64,000 bases of DNA, taken from NCBI GenBank assembly GCA_965153455.1, contig OZ234494.1:17484001-17548000 (forward strand), written 5' to 3'. Under the pieces are notes generated by a model. The model worked only from the letters and a program-made list of their open reading frames with translations, was not told the origin of the DNA and made no database searches. A program made the position numbers and the translations under genes. The stretch is from Sphagnum compactum. Taxonomy: Eukaryota > Bryophyta > Sphagnopsida > Sphagnales. Positions within the stretch are counted from its first letter, which is position 1. Each line of letters begins with the position of its first letter. Below, in pieces: positions 24,431 to 37,100 of this stretch.

Positions 24431-26159
24431 CCAAGGTGGCATTGAGATCCACAACAAAACAAATGGCGTTTTACTTTGTTTCTGTTTTCAAAATGCCAAA
24501 CTACTGCAAAACCACATGACTTAAATTCCATGACAAAAGTAATACTATAGGAAAGAGAGTGGCAGCTCAAAACTAATTTGCTGCAATTGCCTCGTTGCAG
24601 CATAGTTTCATATAAATTGGTAAGTTTATAGATCTGCATTCTTATAGATCTACCACATAGAGGGAGATCGGTAGTACTATTTTGTCTACACAATTTCCGT
24701 AATGTATTTTGCCAACTGATTTCAGTAAATCTGTAATGGGTTTACATGGATTTGTATGATACTTCCAGCCCTTTCTTTCAGCTATATGTTAGTGCACAAT
24801 TTCTGTTTCACCAAGGGATTTTTGTTTCCAGTTAATTCTGGTGTTGCAATCTTTATAATTAATTATTTGTTTCAAGTTTGTTTGAATTTTGAATGTGGAG
24901 TTTTGAAAGATGATGATGATCTTTTAAGAACTAAAACATTTGCACATGATAGTTATGGTAGCTTGTCATATTCATACATGTTGCTGATAAGAATGCCATC
25001 CTCAAAGAGAAACAAACACACCCTTTTCATGATTTTTCTATCTATATTTGCAAGTATGATTTCCCTGAACAGCTTACCCAACAAAATGGGCCGGGGCTTG
25101 ACTTTTCCGTAGTATCTTACTTTCAGAGGGTTCTCTCCAACAACATACTGATTTTTGGCAAGTGACAAGTTGCAAGTTCGATCACACCTATTAGTACCAC
25201 ACAAAAATAGTCACATCAAAATTTGAACACATGATACTCAAATCCTTTTACTAGCTATTATGATATTTATCAATGCTATAAATTGGGTTTGTGCCTTTCA
25301 ATTAATTTATTTTCAAGGAGCTTCTTTGAACGGTTAAACCCAACAAACAGTTTTCCAGTCTTAAGCAATTTTGTTTTATTTTGTTTTGTTTTGTTTTTCA
25401 AATTTGTCGAGTAGGTGAATCAGTGACCATCTGCAAAGGTACCGATGTCCACCAGGATGGTAGAACATTTTGAGATCCTAATATATCAAAATAGACTCTA
25501 CTAGTTAGTTGGAATCTATTTGGAATGGAATGAAACAATGTTTTCTTATGATTTCTATGTCTTTTCATGTCTCAATTTCGTATAGGAATGAATTAATATT
25601 GTGAGCTTCAAGAACATTTGGAGAATTTTTTTCATCTTGTTTTTGTGCAAATAAGGAAGATTTACTATGTGTTACACTTTGATCATATCATTATCACCCT
25701 TTGGTAAAAATTCATTTATATTAAAGTTATTTCAACATGTTATTTCATTCACATATGAACATATGTTCATGTGTTGTTTGGTTAGGCTTCACATGTGGAT
25801 ATGTTAACATTCTTCAAGAGATCATTAATAAAGAAGAAGATATCAATGCAAAAAGTGAAAATGGAGAATTTTTTTGCATTTAGCATACAAAAACAACAAT
25901 GATGAAATTGTTTTGATACTATTGATTGATTATGATTTCACATATATACCTTGGTATGGTTTATCATCTTGGGTTCCAAAAAACACACACACACACACAC
26001 AAAATATTCATAATGCAAAAAAATAACATTATAGTATTTCATGGACAATTTTCATACAAATTACCAATAAAAAGTTAATGACAAAATATTCATAATTTAT
26101 ATGAATACAAAATATCAAAAATGCCAGTAATCCAAAACTACATGATACCATCACAAAGA
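24431..26159. other. AT-rich intergenic DNA, pseudogene to Helitron-like remnant
   Basis: Nothing codes recognisably. Visible simple repeats are TTTTG units at 25368-25398 and (CA)n at 25983-26001. It has the same AT-rich character as other decayed transposon DNA in the window. Confidence 0.45.
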
Positions 26160-27880
26160 ATGACTTAGAAAATGATGATAGGTCAAATGCATTATATTTT
26201 CATTGTGGCGGACATTCTCCAACATTAAAAAACTACCTCACAATAACATGGGATGCAACATTAAAATCTTTATATCCAACATGTTTTGATTTCACAAAAT
26301 AAAAAATAAAAAACATCAACATTTTACATGAATGCAAAAACTTGAAAGATATTGATCCATTATTAAAAGTTTCAATTGAAAATAACATTCATGAACAATA
26401 TAAAGATGATGAAATAAATCACCCACTTTATGATGATGAACTCAAAAACACATTGGAAAAAGACATTCATAATATAACGATCCAACAAATTGACATAGAA
26501 AAACAATATGGATGTGAAAACATAGAAATAGAATACATGTTATGCAACACATGCATGATTAGTTATGTCACAAAAATAACCAAAAGTCTTGAATCTATGA
26601 AAAATAAAAAACAACACTAGATTCAAATTTATGATATGGATGACATCATAGAAAACCAAAACAATTTTTAAAAAAATGGAATCATGCATTGAATGACTTT
26701 TTTTTAATTTAAAAAATTGATGTATAAGTACTAGAATTTCACCATCCATATTGTTCAAAAAAAAACCATGCACACATATAGATGATAATTCACAACAACC
26801 TAAAATACAAGAGTTACTTGAAGTCCATGCAAAAACAAATTCCTTATGTAGCAACATGAAACACATGACCTTTAATTATGATAATGTTTATTCCTCCATA
26901 TCTTTAAAATATCTCATAATTAAAAAACATAAATGAAATAATTTATAATTTTTTTCTTTTGAAAATTTGATAGAAATGAACTCCACTAATCAATTATTAC
27001 AATATCTAGGGGGTGTTACATGTATAAGCAAAACACAAATCATCAAAGTTATCTAAGAATATATTTTTCAAAACAAACACTTACAAGAATTTTGCATTAC
27101 AACATATACCGCAAATGCAATTTTATTGATAGGTGGGACAACTATCCATTCCTTATTTGGCTTATCAATTGAAAAAAATACAATTAGAAAGAAATTCAAA
27201 ACAATATTGGACAATTGATCCAATATTCAATTTATGATTGTTGATGAAATATCAATGGTAGGTTCCACCATATCTGTTACAATGCATTTGATATTACAAA
27301 AATTAAAATCAAACATATTACCATGTTTGGAAGATTTAACATAAAGTTTATGGGAGATTTTTTTACAATTTCCACCTATCACTAATACACCATTATTTTG
27401 AATAAACATCCAACCAACTTTTGCATTCAATAATTTGACCCCAAAAAAAGTCAAATATGTAGTGACATCCAATATTCCTAATTTAGCACCTTTTTGAAAA
27501 TATAAAAAAAGATGAAAGTCACAATAATTAAAAACTTATATCCTAAATTAGGAATTGTCAATGGAATCATTAGTTACATTCAAAATATTATATTTACAAA
27601 ATCCCAATTATGGATTCAAAATATCATTCAATGCACCTTCTTACAATTATTTTTTGTTGATTTAAATAAATTCAATCAAAAGCATGACACTTTACATATA
27701 AGACATAACCTTACAGGTTTGTCAAAAAATGTAATACCAATAGTACTCATATTAAGAAGCTTCCAATATTATCACCACATACCAAAATCAAATACCTCCA
27801 AAACATTTAACATCAATAGATACCCATTACCACTTGACCCTACTTTTTGTCTCACGAATTTCAAAAGTCAAAGATAAGCA
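26160..27880 (+). mobile_element. Decayed Helitron/Pif1-type helicase
   Basis: Plus-strand blocks of a Pif1-family helicase as carried by plant Helitrons, in order. At 26200-26290 a Cys/His piece (HCGGHSPTLKNYL). At 26999-27055 a worn Walker A region, GGVTCISKTQIIKVI, where GGAGTGKT is expected. At 27135-27170 motif Ic, LLIGGTTIHSLFGLS. At 27231-27262 Walker B, IVDEISMV. From 27512 the C-terminal domain: LYPKLGIVNGIISYIQNI, then SRSFQ-like LRSFQYYHHIP and FNINRYPLPLDPTFC..TNFKSQ at 27700-27876. Stops separate the blocks and the Walker A Gly/Thr residues are gone, so it is inactive. Downstream frames at 28041-28462 may be the end of the same polyprotein. The Rep/HUH nuclease and a terminal hairpin were not seen, so a free-standing Pif1 relic cannot be excluded. 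Confidence 0.72.
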
Positions 27881-30247
27881 TTTGACCATTTGATCATAGA
27901 CTTGAAACAATCGCCTAATGGTGTAACAGTTAACATGCATAACATATGTAACATTATCAAGTTTATGTTCCCTAGATGGACTCATAATATTAAGGGATAT
28001 ATCTTTCCAAGACATATGTAAACCCAAATTTAAAAAGGGGTTGTTGGAGACGACAAAACCTATTTCCCCCAAAAATGTGAATAAAAATGATACACTTGAA
28101 AATACCCAAACCAAACTTCCTCACATCAAAATTGAAAAAAATATTGAAATATCCAATGATCCAAATAATGACCCTATTGATATTGATGATGATAACCAAC
28201 CCAAATTGCATCAAATCAAAACCAACAAAATATTGAAATATTAAGTGCCTTCAAAAATGACCCTAATGCTTATGATATCATGCACTATTGGTATGAATAC
28301 CTCCAATTAACAAAAGTGGATGGAAATATCTTTCTTGACTTGAACAAATGGCTAAGCAACCCACATCTAGAAATCATTATGCAAATATTCTATGTTGAAA
28401 ACTTACTATCATTAGGATATGAACAACATACATTTATAACCAAGAATATCACAATTCAATAAATAAATACATGAAAAATGCAAATGGAGAATCTATAACC
28501 AACTTTTGACATACCAATTCCTCAATTTAGTAAGCCCTTCTTTTGTCATTACATCATCGTTGGTAGTGTGTAATAATGTGGAGCCCAAACTTAAATATAA
28601 ATATTATGAACATGAAAAGGCACATGTTAATTTTTAAAAAAAATCTATGTTGGTGGGTAGAGGAAAAGAACAAGGTAATTATTAGGAAAAGAGGGGAGCT
28701 AGTTATTAGAAAATAAGTGAGGTAGTTAGATTTTCATATAATCTTTCACATTCTGGTTAGTCAGAATTGTCATGAATGACCATACAAAGGATCATGCAAA
28801 ATCCTCCCTATACCAGCTTAGAAAAAACTTGTCATTAAAATTATAGTTTTTTATTTAAATAAAATTGGGCTTTAAATTGCTATGCACTACCAATGATGAT
28901 TTTTCTTCTTATTATGTTCCCATATGATTATCAATAATTCATCATTATTTATGTCAATGTCAAATTTAATTATAATTAATGTAAATATCATGGACATGAA
29001 AAGACACATTTTAATTTGCTTTTTCATATCCATGTTGGTGAATAAGGGATGAAATAATCATAAGGATAAGAGATAGTTATTAGGAAAGGAGTGAGATAGT
29101 TATCAAGATAAAAGATAGTTATTAGGAAGGAAGAGAGATAGTTAGGCTTGGAAATGAGGTAGTTATATTTGAAAATGTTTTTGGAATTGTCCAAGGATGG
29201 TCATACCAAAAATTATGCAAAATCAATAAAGAGCCTTCAAAAATTTATAAAAAACCACCCATTTACTAGTTCCATGAAATTCAAATCACTGAAATTTTTA
29301 GCTAAAAAATGTTCAATATTCAATAACTTCTTCACCATAGGTCAAAACATTATGAAAAGAAACTTATCCACACCTGGTCATCAAAGGCTTTCCAACAATT
29401 CAAAGAGCGTAGCAAGAGACACTCTAATTTCAAAGATCTCATCAACATGAATAAAAAAACAAAATAAACAAACTACCTTCGTTGATAGATAGATTTCAAA
29501 ATAAGCTTTTTCCACTTGAACTTGGAATTAATTTGTGAACGATAGTTGGAGACTTCGTTGTACTTTCCAAGTTTGTTTTATTTTATCAAACTCCTTTCAC
29601 ATATAAGTTACCTAACCAAGTCACACGCTTTTATCGTCTTCCATCGATTTGTTTGAACTCGTGAGAAAAGTGTAGAGTCATTATGCAATGGGTTGCTTGT
29701 TTGGCTTAGCTTCACATTACAGCTATTCTTGCCAAAATCAATGTGCAATTCAAAGGACTCTTGGGTTTGTTTTAAGAAATAGGTTGATAAGGGGTGCTTT
29801 TACAACTAAAGGCCAAAATTGTTTAGTTGTAAAAGCACTTGTAAAAGCAGTTGCAAGTGGAACCCTTTAGTCGATTCTTCAAATTCACAGAAAGCACTTG
29901 GGAGAAATTTCCTAGTGTATTTGGAGAACACCTTATATACATAAGGCATTCAGAGAAATCTCCTAAGTGTTTTCGGAAAAAAACCCTATGTTTCCCCAAG
30001 CTGCCCAAACCTTTTGCATAATTTGGAAAGCCCATCAATGCCAATGGTTTCAACATAGATGGTTAGATGAATCCCATCATACTATTTTACCTATCTCCTC
30101 TATGTGGAAATCTCTGAAGTAATAAACAATGAAGATTCAGACTGTTCATAATTGTTGGGTTGTAGTTAGGATGGTCACCTCAACTAAGAAGTCCATACTT
30201 CGTTGATTGTTGTCGGGATGTAGGCAGGATGGTCGCCTCAACTACAT
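27881..30247. other. AT-rich DNA downstream of the helicase relic
   Basis: Includes short frames (28041-28244, 28280-28462, 29169-29450) with no identifiable domain, and locally repeated phrases at 28670-28740 and 29040-29160 (GATAGTTATTAGGAAAG-like, four or five diverged copies), another small decayed tandem array. Confidence 0.45.
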
Positions 30248-30530
30248 TGTACCTGCTAGAATCCTGCAAAATCACTTGAACCTCCTCTGGTACCAGCTAG
30301 AATCCTGCAAAGACACTTGAACCTCCTCTGTTACCAACTAGAATCCTGCAAAGACACTTGAACCTCCTTTGGTACCAGCTAGAATCCTGCAAAGACACTT
30401 GAACCTCCTCTGGTACCAGCTCGAATCCTGCAAAGACACTTGAACCTCCTCTGGTACCAGCTAGAGTCCTGCAAAGACACTTGAACCTCCTCTGGTACCA
30501 GCTAGAATCCTGCAAAGACACTTGAAGAGC
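30248..30530. repeat. Minisatellite, 41 bp x 7
   Basis: Seven head-to-tail copies of a 41-bp unit containing TACCAGCTAGAATCCTGC and ACACTTGAACCTCC. The unit is not a multiple of three, and the open frame across it (minus, 30297-30533) is only a by-product. Copies differ by single bases (GGTACC/GTTACC, AGAATCC/AGAGTCC). Confidence 0.92.
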
Positions 30531-31165
30531 CAAGTTCCTAACTCATGTACCAAAAGTAGAGTGATATATTCCTAGAACTTGCCTTTGGGTACTCTCTTCC
30601 ATGTTCAATGGCCCTCATGACTTAAACTACCATCCTAGCACTGAGATTAGATGAAGGGACTTTTGTCCAGGACAACAGTTTCAAATAATTATCTTCACTT
30701 AGATCTAATTTCATGTAGGTTCAGTGTCATTCAGTCAAAAGGATAACAAGAAACACAGTTGTTAGCAGTTGCCCATTTCCATAGACCTACCAGGCTTCGA
30801 CTATGTCTTGTGGATTAAGAGTGAAGGCTACTATGTCCTTCCTGATGAAGCCAGTTTCAAGGAGGAGAGCAAATGAACCAGACATAGCAACTCTCCTGTC
30901 AGAGACATCAAACTCTCATTTCCCAGGGGCAGCAACGAACTGGGATGCTCAAAACAATTGAACACAAGATTTATTTCCGAATGTCAGATGTGTTCACCTG
31001 CAATCAGAACTTCAGTGGTTCAACTGGTAAAATTCACTTTCACAGGTTGTCTAATAAACAAAGCATTTTGGCAAAGACGCATCTCATCCAGAAAGAGCAG
31101 GATGCAGGATCCCACCAGTTTGAGCCTACGCTTCTAGTACTACCACCTAGTCGTCTTCTTCTGTT

Positions 31166-34100
31166 CTAATCTCCCTCTTCAGTCTCCTCATCTTCCTCCT
31201 CCTCACCTTCTCCCTCCCCCTCCTCTTCCTCCTCTTCCTCCTCCTCCTCCTCCTCTGCTCCAATATCCACAGGTTGATGGAGATGTTCTTGCAAGTTAGG
31301 GGGGCGGAGAAGACCCTTCCCTTTTGTCTCCCTAGGTCTAACATGCCGCTGAGCCAAAGGAATTTCATCCCTTCCACTGCCAGCCTCGTCCATTTCAAAA
31401 TCCGAACTCAGTGGCCTAATTTTTTCCCTCTCTGCATCTTGTGCACCAGGGTTGGAGTTTGCATCAGCACCAGTGGTTCTTGACACAACATGCGGGCCAA
31501 AGCGAGAGAATGAGAGTTCAGGTCGGAAATTCCTGCAGAGATCTGCCCTGGGCAACTCTTGGATCAATCGACAAACCTCAGGATGGGAAAGTCCAAACAT
31601 CTCAGTGCCACTCACTGTCACCTGCAACACCATCCACTACACTATCAACTCCAGACACATATGGTAACATCTCAACAAAGATTTCTGTGTCATTCACTCC
31701 ACCCATTGAAATGGACAGGGGAACATCTACAGTGATTCACAGTTGTATTGCTTCCAGTTTAAGATAAGAGCAACTATCATGTTGCATAGGATCCAGAGGC
31801 ATACTCAAATTGTCCTCCCATCACTCATGACTACATGACCTAGCCTTCCCTCATATGCACAGTATCATGAATCTATCCAAAGATACAGAAGGAACTAGAG
31901 ACAGGCAGGAGCATAAATAAAGTGGCACAGGTTAGGGACCCAAATAACCTTCTCACGGTCAATGCCCCGCACTTTATTGACAGCTGCACATACAACAACC
32001 CAGGCACCTGAAGCTGAGTCTTTTTCAATGACCATTTCAGGGTTGTCAGCAGGCGTTACACGAAATAAGGGGCCAGGGCCACCACCATCAATTATAGTAC
32101 ATGTGTATAGTGTCCGTCCATTGCGATCAATTGTGCTGGCATGATCCCGCAGAGTGGTAAACCCTATAGGAAAAATATGTCTCTCTGTGTGGAAACCTGG
32201 TCGATCTGGCTCAACTGTCCCCTGGTTGTTCAGGTAGATGCAATATCAGCTGCATATGCTTGCATGGGATAATTATGTACCCACATAAACTGATCTTCAC
32301 ACATACACTTTTCATCCTCAAGCACCACAAAAAATGCTTGATACTAGAACCTGCAGCATTATTTCCTTCTAATGGATGTGCACTTGAGGTTCCAGATAAA
32401 GCAATAACACATTCAAAACTCTATGCTCTGTGCATGGACATGTAAAGATAAGCACAGCCCAAAGACTTTCTCAATGTTGCCATACAGCTCCTACAATCAA
32501 ATTGAAGGAAAAGCCAAAAAAAAGCTTGGTCATGTAACTGTAAAATTGCAAAGCAGTAAATAGTAGATTGTTCTGGATATTCCTTGCTTTCCAAAGTGGC
32601 TAATGAGACAACCTCTACTGCAAAAAACCTTCATGAGAATACCAGTCCTACATCAAGTGAGTTGTACTTACAAGATCCACAAGTGAGAGGCGATCTGTCA
32701 ACACAAGAGGAAGGATTGGCCTGCTTTCTGCATCCCGGGGGACCTCAACAGCTCGAGCATATTTGAATCGCTTTGGCTCTTTCAGTTCCTTGGGCTCCTT
32801 CCCTTCAGGTGCTGGTCTCTTTCGCCGTGGTTGAATCACCTGGAGCAAGCTGGCCTGTCAGTATTTATGGAAGACCTGAGATTGTCTCATCAGCCCAAAA
32901 GTGCGAATAAAACAACATACACACCTTGACTTTTCTAAGCTGACGCCGTAGGTTGTTTGCTATAAATTTGACCCTCTTCAGACATGCCTTGGGTGTGGGT
33001 TTAGGATAAGGAACTACTCCTCCGTCTGCACCCTGAACACCTGCACATCAGATGACCAGACAACACATTCCATTAAGCAATTTTCTCCATTAGGTCAAGA
33101 CAAACCCAACACACAGGCAGGCAGACTGGCAGATGACAGCTTGAAATAGTGTCCTGAGAGGAAGGCAGGGGCCTTAAAATTACTGCAGGACAAAAAGCAG
33201 ATTGTGCTATGGAAAAATAATCACCGATTGCATCAGGAAACCCCAGGCTAGTGTCTGCAAAAATGTCGTCCCAGAATCCAAACCCATGTTTCAGCACTCC
33301 CTGCCATGTGCAGCATGTAAACAGAATGATCAAACAGAGAAACCAAATGGTCAACTTCATAGATACACCTGGTTCAGCATGAAACAGCCTAATGTATTGT
33401 CAAGAGGTCCACAGAACTTTTTCATCAGAAACAGAACTGCAGACTGTCAAAAAAAATCTGGATCTCCATACTATGACTCGTTGAATCCTAACTGGGAAGC
33501 AATAATAATGAGAGCTACCAGATTACCAGTACCGGATATCTTTCAGCCATTACCTTGACAAGACCATCATCATGGAAACCAGCTTGCCACCATGAGGGCA
33601 TATCATGACTGTGGTGCAGGGAAAGACCTAGCATACTCCATTCCTCATCCTCAATTGATTCAGGCACCTGCTGCAGTGTGTCGAGCAGCTCCAGCCTCTC
33701 TTTTAGCCTCATCTGAATCATTTAGCAAATCCCGAACAGAGGGCTTTAGCAAATCCCCTGACAGTCAGCTTAATCTATGTGGACTCCTAGCATTCCTTGA
33801 TTACAAGTTAAGATTGCTAACAAATAATGGTGGCAAAACAACACAATATTGTAGTGGCATAGTGTTGCTGCAGCAAAGCCTGCAAATTCCATTCATCCAA
33901 TACATGTACGGTGGCAAAAAAAAGGTAACCAGGTTCAGAGTTAAGATTCAGACCGCACTGCTGTCATTCAAGATTGGAGGTCCCACAGGTACTTGGGAAA
34001 CAATGGTACTGAATGCCGACTGTTCAAGCACATTGGAATTTGGACTCTTGACAGTGACCTTCTTTGTTGAAGCATTCCTCTTTTTCTGTTCAAAGGACGA

Positions 34101-37100
34101 CCCATATAAAATTACTCCTTCTCTTTATCCCCTTCCAAATTGAGAAAGTGCAAACACATCCTTATTGGTGGGAAGAGAATGCAGAGGATACAAAGGAATT
34201 CTACAGATGGAGAAACCTAGAAGAATCATGCCTTCTGTTGACCTACTCACTAAAACAGAAACCATACCCAGATGTTTGCTCAGAAACCCACAGAAACAAG
34301 AAAGTCCATTTCATGCAAAGTAAAGCACTTGGCCAGATTTTGAACACTACAAAGACCAAGTTTTATACAAAACAGAATTTCCCTCCCATCTCCTGGGATG
34401 GAGTTCAGCTTCTTCATCAGGAATTATGCTCCTTCATTGGTGATAACATGCCTTCACCGGGCCGTCATTGAGCATTTCATGGGCCTTCATTGAGCTGGCT
34501 TTATGCCATGCAACACCCTCAGGCTGCACATCCCGAAATAACAGGCCCTCAGCCTCTGGCCTTGGGGGCCTGTTATTTCAGGAACGCCCCAGCCCTCTGG
34601 CATTACCATACACTTTTGACATTACTGTTAAGAAACAATGTCAGTGTCCAAATGACTGTGTGATCAAGCTTAGAACTCACTCATCCAAGTCACTCTTTTC
34701 TAAGTAGATGCTCTAATGCACTACCTTGCCTTTCCACTATGGACAGAACACCATATTATTCCTCTAAACATAACTAACCAGTTAAAAAGAAAAAAAGATA
34801 TGGGCAAAACCATCTCATACAGGTCCGAATTATCAAGGTAAAGTATGCTTTGCTTCACCTTTAAATTTGGTTTCTCTGCTGCCAACTCCAGCTGTGAATC
34901 AGGATGGTCAAGAATCTGTTTCATTTCCCTATATATGTCACGGTAGCATGCTTCCAGGCTTGCATCACTCCTCTTCTTCAATGACACTGTAGTTGATTTC
35001 TCAGTGAAGAATAGCCACCTGACTTTGGATCGCCCTTGTACCTACAAGACATGAATGAACCCTTAAGGTGAATAGCAATCACAATATTCACATAGCATCC
35101 TTCCAGAAATTCCCAATTCCATCAATACAAAAACCTTCACCAGATATGGCAAGTAAATATGTAAGGAAACTCAACAACAAAACTTCAAATGTAATACAAC
35201 GAGAATGAGTGTGGTTGTCTACTAGAAAGTGTTTCTTGTTCACGCACTGGGATTACTGACAAGATGAATAACAACCAAGCTTACAGACCTTGACATGGAC
35301 TCCTCAAACTTCTGTAATCCTTTGCAGAGATCAAGGAAACTTCAGAATTATACAAGAGAATATTATGAATGGTATGGGTAATCCCAACCACTTACATACA
35401 AAGGCAGCATTTCAGCATGTTACATAGTGGCAAAACATTTACTTCAGATGTGAAACGTACCAGTGGGAGGCCCCATCGCATCAGCAATCTGAGGAACTCC
35501 ATTTTGTCCCTCTTGCTCCATTTCTGGGAACGTGCAATTTGTCCTGTATCAGCAGCCTTGGGTATTTTACCAACCTGCACATATTCCCTCAAATTCACCA
35601 GTTGAGCAGACAATACCAAGTCTTTTAAGTTTTTCTCAGCTCTTCACGACCAGTATATAACTTCCTAGTAACATGACCCTAGTAAATATCACAACAGGAT
35701 AAATCAAAATCAAGAACATGATGGCATAGCTGAATGCCACAGACCTCATTTAAATGCCAAGAAAATCTAAAGATGATGCATAGTACCTGGTGACCAACAC
35801 GCTGTACATGATCCACCAAACGCTTAAGCCTGCGTGTTAAAGTGTTGGCTTCTGGCCAGTCAGGTTTTTCTCTGCATCCATTCAGGAAACAAAAAAAACA
35901 TGAAACAGCAGCATGACTTCAAGCAAGCTGGTGTCATGCTGGATTGATCATACCCAAAAAAAGGACAGAGACTACAATGTCACATGAACTAAGGCACAAA
36001 GATTGCCTTGCAAAGTTGATCTCAAAGTAACTGTGTAGCCTTCTAATGCCCATCAAAAGCCCAGTTCCAGATCAAGTGTCAAAGTCAATCCTGTCTAGAT
36101 ACCCCTGGGACAAGACAAAACAAAAGCACAGGGATGAAGAGCTGAACCTGCTTATAAGCTGCAAATCTGTGTCTTCATCAGTGCCTGCATCAGCCTAGAA
36201 GCAAGAATTCCTGCTGTCAGCTCAGAAAAAAAACTATTGTCTATTGACAAAAGCAGTACCTCCTTTCCTACTTCAACATATGAACAACAGATGCTTGCAA
36301 ATTTTCATACAAATGACAACACAGTTCTTCCACAAACCTTACCTATGTCCAGTGGCACATCACAGGACTCCAGTTTGTCTAATTCTGCTCTGTACACAGA
36401 TACCTACAGACTAGCAATAAAATGCAAGAATACTGCCTCACCTGTTCAACAACTGGTCTGAAAGCTGGCGGCTTAAAGGCCTCAGCAAACTGCTCATCAC
36501 TACGCAGGGAATCATAGTTGCCAAACCCATGTTTATATACTCCAGACAGCAAAGCAAGGTCAGCATCCCTCCCCCACCAGGGTGTAGGAATACTGGCATC
36601 CCTCAAAAGATCAATGGCTCTGTATGCAGCATCCCGAGTTTCCTTGTTGGCACAAATCCGTACCACATCTGCAAGGTTGTCTAAGAGCTTCAGCCGCTTC
36701 AGCCAAACTGTTGCATTCTTTTCCATCTTATCAAACTCCCCTACTCGCTCACTTACTTCTGGACCTGCAAAATTAACAGGCCCTGCTAGATTAAAATTCC
36801 CAAGAATATACACAAAGACCAGAGGAATGATCAACTCCATATCAAAAGAACAACCCTTTTCCATTCTCAAGGGTTCAATTCTGTAGTTGTTGCAAGCACC
36901 CACATCAGCATTGTACACACTACTTACCCATCTCAATTCCATGTTCCTTTGCATCCTGCAAACGGTTCTCGGCATATTGCTTCTCCTTGGGCTCAGCAAG
37001 TAGTGCACAGCATCGCACAAATTCCCAGGAGCTGTCAGCTATGTCTCCTAGCCCATGGCGTGAAAGCTTGCGCATGGACCGCATGGAGCTTCGAATCTTC

